This document shows, one piece after another, positions 1-9,760 of a stretch of DNA of 64,000 nucleotides. The DNA lies in NCBI RefSeq assembly GCF_000801105.2, contig NC_079514.1:49604515-49668514 (forward strand), written 5' to 3'. A model generated the notes under the pieces. It searched no databases. It was not told the DNA's origin and was given only the letters and a program-made list of their open reading frames with translations. Source of the stretch: Raphanus sativus (Eukaryota > Streptophyta > Magnoliopsida > Brassicales > Brassicaceae). How positions within the stretch are numbered: the first letter of the stretch is position 1; each line of letters starts with the position of its first letter. A program made the position numbers and the translations under genes.

Positions 1-658
1 TAAATTTGATAATAGATTTAAACTTTAAGCATAAGTTTAAGATTGAAAAGATTGAATATATGATTTGAGTTTTTATATATTTGGAGCTTAAATTTAATCT
101 TTCTATTATAATGTTGTAAACATTAGATTTATGATTTTGTATATAGGGTTTAAGTTTGGGGTTAAGGATATTGTATAGGGTGTAGATTTAAAATTTAGTG
201 TTTGAGGTTTTGAATTAAAATTTAAGATTAGATTTTTAAACATATTAAATTTTAAATTTAAATATAATATTAAAGTTTTATTGTGAAAATATTGAAGTTT
301 TTAAATTTATGTTTAGAGTTTTAAAATATGTTTTAGGTTTTGCTTAGAATAAAGACAAAATATAAATAAACAAAAAATATTCTTATAAATCGATTTTTTA
401 AAGATTTAAAGTAATAAAATTCGTTTACTTTTGTTAAAAAAAGAACATTCGTTTACTTCTTCATTTTATTTTTATGAACACAAGAGAATCATTCACTTTT
501 AACATTAGTTTTATCCAAGTCCATGAATTGAGCTCAGATATAATCAATTACAATTCCTTTTCTATAAAAACCAAACTAATATAACAGAAAATCTCATACT
601 CAGAATTTTATCATATAATTGTTGAACACAACTTGGGCATAAAAACATCAATGAATCG
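1..658. other. AT-rich DNA without a recognisable gene
   Basis: Very A+T-rich sequence with many short repeats of TTTAAGTTT/TAGATTTA type. No open frame or terminal repeat stands out. It may be part of the CACTA element whose right end lies at 2225, but its left end is not seen in the window. Confidence 0.5.
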
Positions 659-889
659 ATGAACAAGATATCAAACCACGAGTTCTGGGCAGTAACGATG
701 CACACCACACTGATGAACAGAGAGCTATGGGAGGTGGTGAAAGATGAAGTTCCAGATCCCCCAATTAAGACTGCAACAACATCTGATACAGACTATGCAA
801 AGAAGATTGCAAGCTTGCGATCTCTCAAAGCAAACGATACTGCAGCTCAAGCAGGAGCTTCGTCTTCAGTGGAATTTGAAGCTTTTTGA
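659..889 (+). pseudogene. Fragment of a copia-type gag (UBN2-like) protein
   Basis: The 76-codon frame reads NHEFWAVTMHTTLMNRELWE and continues with a charged region rich in SLKAND. This resembles the start of the UBN2/gag domain of plant Ty1-copia retrotransposons, where an N-x-E/Y-F-W-A-V motif is followed by an L-W-x-x-V-x-x-x-x-x-P-P stretch. The similarity stops near residue 65, where the frame ends in unrelated residues, so the piece is broken. No LTR, protease, integrase or RT is nearby. I infer a captured or stranded gag fragment. The call rests on motif memory only. Confidence 0.45.
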
Positions 890-2084
890 GCCTGTACCAT
901 CCCACAAAATCTCATCAGTAAATTGCCAAGAACACACTTGAAGCTAACAGCTCTCACTAATGAAAGTGATTCGTTCCCTTAATATCTCAATAGAAACAAG
1001 ATCAAGACAGAACACTAGCTTGCTTATAAGTTCATCTAAAGGTGATGGTTTAATAACACACACAACTGTCAAGATAAAGAACATTAAAAGAGAGAGTAAG
1101 AGACAAACCTTGGAGTCTCTTTTCGTTTTTCTCAACTCCGAGAAGAATGCTTCTTTTCTTAGCTTCTTTAACACTGATGGATGTTCCAATAGAACAAAAA
1201 AAAAAACAGATTTAGAAGCCAAAAACAAGAGAGTGGACACCGAAATATTCAAGCTAAAGATCAATATCTAAAACCTCTACCTTGAGAGTCTTTTGACCTT
1301 GAAGCATTCAATCCCTTCTGAGCATGTTGAAACTTGTTTACCTGTTTGAAACAAAAGTCTTGAATAAGATGAATCACTCTCTCAGAGACTAAACAAATGA
1401 ATTACAGCATTAAAAAGCTTCACCACTGGAGTTCATGGAGGAAAACAAAGTCAGTACCAAACAATATGAAAGAGAGAGAGATAAATCAACAAAACAGAGG
1501 CAGTGCTGCTCTAAGCTTCACAAAAAGAGACAAATACAACACGAACCATGAATCGATTTTCGAAAACGAGTCATCTCAAGCTTTGAACCCAAACCTTTTG
1601 TCGAAATGCCATGGTTGCTCTTCTACAGTTTTGATTCCGGTGACGACGAGAACGGAACAAGACGGAGATGCCGGTTGTGAAGCAAGAACGCGCCAGAGAA
1701 GCTTGATTTGGAGCAGGTGCTATCGTGTTGTGGTTTTGTCACCGACTCAGCGATGGATGAGAGCTCCGACGTGACAAACGACGGTGACACTGTTGCGGTG
1801 TGAAGCAGAGAGCGGCGGATTGAGGAGCATAGACACGGCGGCGAGGCTCGAGAGTGGACAAGATGCGCCACCGTGTTCGATTGCCGGTGAGTGGAGACCA
1901 CAGAGTAGTGGTCGGAGCTCGAGAGGGGAAACGGGCCAGAGACGACGAGAGATGAACTCTCTCTTTTTTTTTTTTTTTTTTTTTAAAGAGAAGAGTTATT
2001 TTTCCTGGTAAGAAGCTAAGGTAAACCCAAAAAATTGGCTAAGTATTGGCTCCAAAACAAATGTTCACCTATAGTAGTTATTTT
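890..2084. other. Transposon interior with higher GC, no confirmed gene
   Basis: Contains short open frames on both strands, a GC-richer stretch at about 1600-1950 and a pure T run at about 1961-1984. None matches a family I know. The stretch leads into a CACTA-type right end at 2225, so I read it as the inside of that element, possibly with captured host sequence. Confidence 0.35.
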
Positions 2085-2225
2085 TGCTTTCCCGCTTAAT
2101 AAAATTCTATCTTAGCGCGGATTTAGTGCTACTGTATAGTTATGATCAGATTTTGGCATTTTTGGTAGCAGTTAGTGAATTCGTGCTACTGTGAACTGCT
2201 ACCAATACTCATATTTCTTGTAGTG
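2085..2225. mobile_element. Right terminus of a CACTA (En/Spm) transposon
   Basis: The stretch ends TTTCTTGTAGTG at 2214-2225, the reverse complement of the classic CACTA start CACTACAAGAAA. Just inside it are subterminal copies of GTGCTACTG and GCTACCA on both strands, at about 2128 and 2164-2205, as expected for transposase binding sites. The following bases are TAA, a possible 3-bp target duplication. The matching left end was not found, so the element either starts before the window or has lost it. Confidence 0.6.
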
Positions 2226-3778
2226 TAAATAAAGAAAATGTATACTAATGAAATAACACTATCACAAAATGTGTGATGACTGTTTCCTTCATACTGATGC
2301 ATCACGTTGCTGAATTCAAAAACTTCTTAGCTGTCCAAGCCGGTTAGAGAATGTTCTCCTGAGGCGAAAAAAATAGTCGAAAAAGCTACAAAACTGATTT
2401 AGGTAAGAAATACTTGAATCAGTGCCAATAACCACATGAGAGTCTCTGGCAAGGAGAATTGATTTAGCTAAGCACTATTTGCAACACTCCCAAGAAATAG
2501 ATCATCCAAGTAAAGAACACTCAACTGAACTTATATCTCTGATATTAACTTGTTAATCTTATATTCTTAGTCATATTAACTGTTTATTGTTCTAGATTGT
2601 CATAATGAAAACGGTTGTACTGACCATAAAACTATAATTTTTTTTTCCTTATATTTCCTGTTTTAAATGAAGGTCTGATAGATGAATTGAATATCAGGTA
2701 CACATATTCATGCATATTACAATGTTAAACAGTTCACCCAAGCAAGGTTTATTGAACTTGTAAATAAAAATGTGAAGATGTATCATGTATCCAATGCCAG
2801 TGAAATCATAAATTTCTCACTAGGTAAAAATCAAGGATTTAGTAAATAAAAAACAAGCCTCATCAGTTGGATGGAAGACCAACTATTATTATTACATGAA
2901 CCACATGTTTATCTGCATCAAGGAAATGGAACACAAAGGTTTTCAAGCATTGGTCTTGCTTGAGGAATTAATAGATTGACAATTGTATTTATAAATCCAT
3001 ATAAATAAACAATTTCACATCCTTTTATTTCACAAAATAACAATTTAACTACAACAAAAACTACGCTATGCTTACACATTTTGCGAAAACTATTGAAGAA
3101 CATCTCCAAAGTTTGATCTAAATTAAGAAGGTGTATACTAAGGAAATAAACTACAAGTTCAAGTAGTTGCATTATTACTCACAAAGCTGGTGTTTCTCAT
3201 GAAAATATCTCCAACATTTTAGATATAGTGACTACATATCCCGGCCGGTCCAAGAACACTAACCATAAAGCTGTCAAGAAGCATCTAGACAATCATTTAT
3301 CTGCAATGTTTCAAATCCACAATCCTATACAACAACCTCCAAAAAAAGAATATAAATAACTGACGGAGTCATTGGCCAAGTGAATTGAGTTAGCCAAGCG
3401 ATAGTTGGAAAATTCACAAAAAAAACGATCACCCATGTAAAAAGAACTCATCTGAATTTATTTTCTCATCTTAATTGTTTTTATTGCAAATTTTGTTTTG
3501 AAAAATATTTTGGACATAATCAAGCTCTCAAACGTACATGAGCTAAGATGGTGAGCAGGTGATTAATCCTAGCAGCCAACATCACCATTTTTTGAGATTT
3601 CAAGAATCTTGTGGTATCCAGTTACATTTGTTGATTAAAAAAAGAAGACGTTGAAAAAAAAAGGATCAAAAAAAGAAGACCAGTTACATTTCTCTCTAGC
3701 AGTTGTATTTATGAAACTTCTGCTCGAGTTTTCATCTAACAGTAATAATACCTTTGTACCTCTATAGTTATATAATAA
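2226..3778. other. Intergenic DNA with a diverged direct duplication
   Basis: No gene recognised. Segments at about 2440-2532 and 3370-3460 are similar in the same order: a GAATTGA-TTAGC-AAGC core, then a CATC/CACC-CA-GTAAA-GAACTCA core. They look like an old direct duplication roughly 930 bp apart. The open frame at 2918-3172 (minus) shows no domain. Confidence 0.35.
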
Positions 3779-3808
3779 CTAGGTGTTTAGCCTGTACATA
3801 TGGGCACA
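3779..3808 (-). mobile_element. Possible Helitron 3' terminus (minus strand)
   Basis: Read on the minus strand this ends with a weak GC hairpin followed by CTAAACACCTAG and then T. It resembles the ACAACACCTAG-T end of the Helitron at 17661-19302. The hairpin is imperfect and no 5' end was identified to the right. Confidence 0.35.
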
Positions 3809-3820
3809 AAAATTTTAAAA

Positions 3821-4052
3821 TTATTTATAAATAGATACATTATCATTCAGAAAACCTTTATAATAATTTTTTCATGTATTCAAAACATTTAATAATAAAT
3901 TAAACAACATTGTATATATGGATTACGAAATGTTTTAAATTATTTATAAATAGATACATTATCATTCAGAAACCTTTATAATATTTTTTTCATGTATTCA
4001 AAGCATTTAATAATAAATTCAACAACATTGTATATATGGATTTATCTTTCTT
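3821..4052. repeat. Two-copy tandem repeat, period 119 bp
   Basis: A unit starting TTATTTATAAATAGATACAT at 3821 repeats from 3940, with a few substitutions and indels across about 110 bp. It is AT-rich and noncoding. A (TA)n run follows at about 4106-4127. Confidence 0.75.
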
Positions 4053-5102
4053 TTTAAAAAATATTATAATTTTATGATATAGATAAATTAAAAAACAAAT
4101 TATTTATATATATATATATATATATATTTTAAATGTTATAATATTATGATATAGATGATGGGTAACACGATATAAAGTATTTTTAGATAATTATTAATAT
4201 CAGAACAATAAATTCGTTTTTAATTTATAAAATTATATATTATTTTATTATTATTAATTAAGGATATAAAAGATATTAATCACTATAATTTTTCCTGTAT
4301 TTCCTTTTTATGTTTGTATGTCGTTCCGATTCAAATTTATGAAAAGCATTTTTTCAAAAAAAAAAAGATAACAACAAAATATATAAGTTATCTTATTTTA
4401 TTAAAAAATTAATCTGATTAATATAAATTCGTTTTAATTATATATACAAAATCATTAAAGGTAGTATCGATATTAACCACTTTAATTTTTAACGTGGGAG
4501 TTCAGTTGCGAAAAATTACTTCGCAAATAATTATATAGATTATAAAAACAAAATTTGATCAAAATGAAACAAGTTAAAAGACTAAAATTAATTTAAACAA
4601 ATATGAGACACACCAAATATTTTGATTATCGTACAGTTATATTTATACGAAATTATGTTGTTCTGTAAATATAAACTATTACGTTAGGATACCTTATGTT
4701 ATATAATTATATATAAATTAAATTTCTTTAGAATGTAAGAAAGAATTAAAGAAATGTTTTACATATATTTGTGGGTTAAGAACTAAATCATACAAATATG
4801 ATTATAAAGAAACGGAAATACATACATATGCATATCATTACAAAGAAAACCGAATGTATACCGGATCAATTTTTTTAATTGTTATTATCTTATATATTAG
4901 ATTTTAATTAAAATTTATATACAAAGAAAAACATAAATATGATAAAAAAACATAAACATTAAAATTAAATTAAAAATAAATAATTAAAACAAAAAAATAT
5001 ACCAGTCTCTGTTTCAGTTTTAGAAAGGTCCATCTGATTAATTAATTAACAATAAGAGATAGCGGAAGCTTCCAAAAAATATAAAACAAAAATTGAGGGG
5101 CT
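4053..5102. other. AT-rich intergenic DNA
   Basis: I see no gene or complete mobile element, only A+T-rich sequence and short TA runs. Confidence 0.5.
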
Positions 5103-5603
5103 AGATTGAAATAATGAGAGTTGCCGCTTGGGATTCCTCAACAGGAAGAACAGGATTGGCGTGGATGATAAAGCATCCAGCTTCTAGCAACCAGGAATCA
5201 GGATCACAGACAATCGATAGCGTCTCTTCACCTCTAGTGGCAGAAGCACTAGCACTTCGCTTAGGGCTCCAGATCGCAACATCGAAAGGAATCTCAGAAA
5301 TCTTCTTTCTTTCCGACTACTCAACGCTCATCAGAGCTATCTCAAGCAAATCCCAGATCAAAGAGATCTTTGGTATTCTCAAAAATATCGATCAAATCTC
5401 TTCTGCCTTTGCATGTTCTCGTTTTTCTCACATCTCTGGTTCTCAGAATAGAGACGTGGACTTCATCGCAAAACAGGCCTTTAGAGCTTTTTCCTTTTCT
5501 GCTTCTGTTTGTAACCCAGTGATGGGTTAGCCCGTTTAGGGTCCAGACTCCTTTGCTTTCTTATTAATCAAATCGTTGCACAAAAAAAGATTGAAATGAG
5601 AGT
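5103..5603 (+). mobile_element. 5'-truncated LINE insertion with target-site duplication
   Basis: An insert of about 466 bp (5122-5587) encodes an RNase H-like domain and ends in a run of seven A. It is flanked by AGATTGAAATAATGAGAGT at 5103-5121 and AGATTGAAATGAGAGT at 5588-5603, the same sequence apart from a 3-bp difference. A 3' A tail, 5' truncation and a long target duplication are the marks of LINE retrotransposition. It lies only about 50 bp upstream of the LPAT2 TATA box. Confidence 0.75.
5114..5530 (+). pseudogene. LINE-derived RNase H-like (RVT_3) domain fragment
   Basis: This 138-codon frame matches the RNase H-like domain found at the C terminus of many plant LINE polyproteins (RVT_3 family). 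The acidic catalytic positions are visible in order: AAWD near residue 5, an AEALAL helix near residue 45, LSDYSTLI near residue 69, and a late N-R-D-V-D-F-I-A-K-Q-A motif near residue 112. Endonuclease and reverse transcriptase are absent. The ATG itself lies in the target-site duplication, so the start codon comes from flanking DNA. This is probably a dead 5'-truncated copy. An expressed small RNase H-like protein is possible but unproven. Confidence 0.7.
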
Positions 5604-5655
5604 AACGCCCATTCCGTGTTGAGAAATTGTTGAAGTGTCATCGTGATCATCTCCT

Positions 5656-5662
5656 TATATAA
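5656..5662 (+). promoter_or_regulatory. Putative TATA box of LPAT2
   Basis: TATATAA lies about 132 bp upstream of the LPAT2 ATG and about 53 bp downstream of the LINE target duplication. Position and sequence fit a core promoter; the transcription start is not known. Confidence 0.5.
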
Positions 5663-5793
5663 CTCAAATCAATAAATTTGCAAGCTGTCGGGTGTTTAAA
5701 CTCGCCGTTTAGTTTTTACGTAAATCTCGGAACGAGTTTTGCAGTATTGGAACTTGCTCCGTCGCTGATTCCTTCCCTGTCATATTAGTTTAC

Positions 5794-8476
5794 ATGGCGA
5801 TGGCTGCAGCTGTAATCGTGCCTTTAGGCCTTCTCTTCTTCGTCTCCGGTCTCCTTGTGAACCTCCTTCAGGTGTTAATTACTCCGCCTCGTGAACCTCT
5901 CTTCTTCTTTTTCTACCTTATCCGTATTGGATTCACTGCTTTTTAGGGTTTCGTACACTGAATAGTCTCTTCTCCATATTTAGGGTTTTAAGTATCAAAT
6001 TCCTTGAGATTTATATTGATTCTCTAGAATAATGGAAAGTGTTGCTCCATCTCTATAAGTGTCGAAGAGCCTTGTCTCTGTACTTGGTTTACTTCAGTTT
6101 GATGTTTACAATTATTTTTATTTTTTTATTTCAGGCAATTTGTTATGTACTCATTAGACCTCTGTCTAAGAACACATACAGAAAAATCAACCGGGTGGTT
6201 GCAGAAACCTTGTGGCTTGAGCTTGTCTGGATCGTTGACTGGTGGGCAGGAGTAAAGGTATCCTCTTTTCCCTATTTAGTAATATGACTAGGAAGCAGAC
6301 CCGTGTCTGCGCATTATCATTTTTACGGTAGCTTATGTAAGTCAAGGAACAGAGTGAGATTAGTGTACACATTACCTCATGTAGATTTTTTTCTTTAAGT
6401 TATATGACTTCCTCTGAGACTTTCTTTTTTTTTGCACTAGATCAAAGTGTTTACTGATAATGAGACATTTAATCGAATGGGTAAGTTTCTGCTTATCGGG
6501 AATCAAAAAATATTGAAATATCCTATATATGTATACAAACGTGTAACTTCAGTGACTGTTTCTATACTTTTGTTCCAGGCAAAGAACATGCTCTTGTCGT
6601 TTGTAATCACCGAAGTGATATTGATTGGCTTGTTGGATGGATTCTGGCTCAGGTACATGGTTTAATCTCAGGTTTTCTTGTGTCTTGCTCCAAGACAATC
6701 GTTTTTGCTTGAATGAATTAATGGGGCTCATGAACATAGACTTCTTCGTGAACTAGCTAGTATAGTATGTGCACTGGGATCAAGTGTTGCTTTCTAGTTT
6801 TATTGAATATAGATTCTCTTAGTAGAAGGTTACAGTCCCCAATAAATCAACTGACGAGATAGGAAAGAATATAGCATCATATCTGCTCTAAAAGAGTCCA
6901 TGTATGCTGCTTACATCTTTTAATTTATTGTTTCGTATATCTTGTTCTTGCAGAGGTCAGGTTGCCTGGGAAGCGCATTAGCTGTAACCAAGAAGTCTTC
7001 CAAATTTCTTCCAGTATGTGAATTTATTAAGTTTACTGATCTGCTATTTAAAAAAAAAATAGTAATCTTGAATTGTATCTCTTATGATCTGCTTTAAGTT
7101 AAAAATTTAATAACACCTTTTCTCTTTCTTATTCTGTCACATACTTTAAAGTATTCATAAACATAGAATTGTCACACATATATAGGTCATAGGCTGGTCA
7201 ATGTGGTTCTCGGAGTATTTATTTCTGGAAAGAAATTGGGCAAAGGATGAAAACACTATAAAGGTATGTGTCTATATTCTTCTTGTGCACCTCATTTCTC
7301 TGCAAAACGCCATGTTGTTATACCTCATAACCTTGAAGATGAAGAATGTTCATTTCCAGACTATGACTATGTGTGTTTATCTAAATTATAGTCAGGTCTT
7401 CGACGCTTGAGCGACTTCCCTCAACCTTTCTGGTTAGCTCTTTTTGTGGAGGGAACCCGCTTTACAGAGACAAAACTTAAAGCAGCACAAGAGTACGCAG
7501 CTTCGTCTGAGTTGCGTATCCCTCGTAATGTCTTGATTCCTCGTACCAAAGTAAGTTAGGAATTTTATATGTTTGAATCTTTTTATACTTATGTTTTCAT
7601 CACATCGACTTGGTGGTCACTATTTCAGGGTTTTGTGTCGTCTGTTAGTAATATGCGTTCATTTGTCCCATCCATTTATGATATGACCGTGGCTATTCCT
7701 AAAACTTCTCCACCCCCAACAATGCTAAGACTATTCAAAGGACAACCTTCTGTGGTAAGCAAATAAAAATATGAAATAGATCTTCGTTAATTAACATTTA
7801 TTAGTTACATCTTGCTCTCTTCTCACACCATATTTCATAGTATTCACTTCATTATCCATTCCCCCCAAACCATTGCTACTGGTTTCAGGTGCATGTTCAC
7901 ATAAAGTGTCACTCGATGAAAGACTTGCCTGAATCAGATGAGGCAATTGCACAGTGGTGCATAAATCAGTTTGTGGCTAAGGTAAATATTATATGTTTAC
8001 TGAATTTTTACACTTCTTGGTTATTGGCAACATACTTGGTTAAGAATAGTTCATTTTGGACACACTCTCATCTCGGTTGTGGTATAGGATGCACTGTTAG
8101 ATGAACACATAGCTGCAGACACTTTCCCGGGTCAGCAAGAACAGAACATTGGCCGTCCCATAAAGTCTCTTGCAGTGAGTCTCTCAAAACATTCTCTTGT
8201 ATCCATCCATAAAAAAACTCAAAATAATATTTTCATCTTTTCTTTCAGGTGGTTCTATCATGGGCCTGCATACTAACTCTCGGAGCAATGAAATTCTTAC
8301 ACTGGGCAAATCTCTTTTCCTCATGGAAAGGCATGGCGTTGTCGGCGCTCGGTCTAGGTATCATCACTCTCTGTATGCAGATACTTATCCGTTCCTCTCA
8401 GTCAGAACGTTCGACCCCAGCCAAGCCAAATGACCATCATCACGCAGGATCACCATCCCGAATAGAAAAGAAGTAA
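5794..8476 (+). CDS. LPAT2: 1-acyl-sn-glycerol-3-phosphate acyltransferase 2 (LPAT2), 11 exons
   Basis: Transfers an acyl group from acyl-CoA to lysophosphatidic acid, making phosphatidic acid in the endoplasmic reticulum for phospholipids and storage oil. Exons: 5794-5871, 6135-6257, 6441-6480, 6579-6652, 6954-7013, 7186-7263, 7392-7550, 7629-7754, 7889-7981, 8088-8174 and 8249-8476. All junctions are GT-AG and in frame, giving 381 residues. An N-terminal hydrophobic segment ([14 protein letters not shown]) is followed by the acyltransferase block NHRSDID (HX4D, residues about 90-96) and EGTR near residue 170, the two hallmark motifs of the family. A hydrophobic pair lies near the C terminus (about 305-355). 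I recognise it as orthologous to Arabidopsis LPAT2 (At3g57650, about 389 residues); the tail after RSTPAKP is several residues shorter. The gene looks intact. Confidence 0.96.
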
Positions 8477-8833
8477 AAAGATGGATCTAACAATAGTAAC
8501 ATATTTTACAACAAACACGACAAGAACCGTATCAGTTTTGTTCAGCTACTGCTACTGCAACTACTACTATTACTAATACGATTTACTCAGCCTATGTCTC
8601 TTAGTCGTTTGATGTAAAGTGTAATGTAGGCCTTGTGTAACTTTCTATTATTAGATTGGAATATGGGATTGATCTTAAGACTTTCCTTCTTGAAACTGTT
8701 TTTAGTTTTCTTTATTATTTCTTAAAATCATTCGACAGAAATTGTTGTTACAAAAGATTCTTGGACAAGACAAAAGATTCTTGGAAAAGATTCTAGCTTG
8801 TAGAAGTTGATATAATTGAAGGAGAATTGAAAG
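8477..8833. other. LPAT2 3' flank
   Basis: Probable 3' UTR and short spacer after the LPAT2 stop. I did not fix a polyadenylation site. Confidence 0.5.
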
Positions 8834-9480
8834 AGACAATGACGGTTATGTTTTTGAGGAAGTTGGAAGATGTACAGAGACTCGCATGAAAATGCACTGT
8901 AGAACCAGCTGCATAAAGGTTGAGAAAGACACGGATAATAATGATAGATGATTCTGTAAGTTGAAAGCAAAGTAAAGATGAGGATGATGACGGTGAGGGT
9001 ATAGAGGCTGATGATCTTGATGAAGATGCACAGAAACGTAAGAAGCAAGCAACAGATGAGCAGGGCTATGAGGAAAGTTGTGACGATGAGAAGAACGAAC
9101 CATCGTCACTAGTGGAGTAAATGACCATGAGATGGATGATGAGGATGAGAACACAGAAGGTTGGTTTACACACTTTCTTAAAGCTGTTGCCCTTATGACT
9201 GATCTGTGTGGTAAGCCCTAGCTCATTCTAAAGGTTGGTTTATGCATTTTCTTACACAGCGAAGAAGTTTGTAAATCCAAAATGCTGGAAAGATGTAACG
9301 GTGCACAGTGGCTTATTATGGTGATCGTCAAGTGATATGGGAAGAGTTGCACAGTCAACTTCTCCTTTCTGTAGAATGACATTTGAAGCAGCCACTAAGT
9401 TCATATTGTCCAACCAGCTAAGCTACTTATGGAGAAGTGGACATACTAAAAACCCCCTCGGCTAGAATATGTCTTGGTAT
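8834..9480 (+). pseudogene. NRPA1: Decayed NRPA1 (RNA polymerase I largest subunit) remnant
   Basis: Broken reading frames match the C-terminal part of RNA polymerase I subunit 1. An acidic linker (EDDDGEGIEADDLDEDAQKR, from about 8979) ends in a frameshift near 9115 and resumes as HEMDDEDENTE. A second part at about 9290-9480 reads GDRQVIW, then QSTSPFCRMTFEAATKF, then after a small break YGEVDILKTPSARICLG, in the same order as in NRPA1. The exons between are missing and stops occur (for example TGA after LGMEH). NRPA1 (At3g57660) is the Arabidopsis neighbour of LPAT2, so the position supports the call. A functional copy presumably survives elsewhere in this genome. Confidence 0.82.
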
Positions 9481-9760
9481 GGAGCACTGAAGGACATACT
9501 AGAAATTCTAAAGGAGACTACTGCCCGATTTTTTTTTTTGTAAACTGGCTTTCATCATATTAAAAAAAAGAAATAAAACCCATACAAGCCCAAGGGCTTT
9601 AGTTTGTTATGGGAAGCCCAGTGTAAATATTACAGGAACACATATCAGTGGAACTCGAGCCCAATCAAATTGAAAGGCCCATTTAGAAAGATGAAGCGGT
9701 TGATGAAGACAGAGAGAAAGAGAAGCTTCGCGACTTAGTTTCCTCCGCAGAAGAACATGA

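Noticed and set aside
1397..2011. Protein-coding genes in the GC-richer stretch near 1600-1950
   Set aside because: Frames are open on both strands with no domain, and they lie inside a CACTA element.
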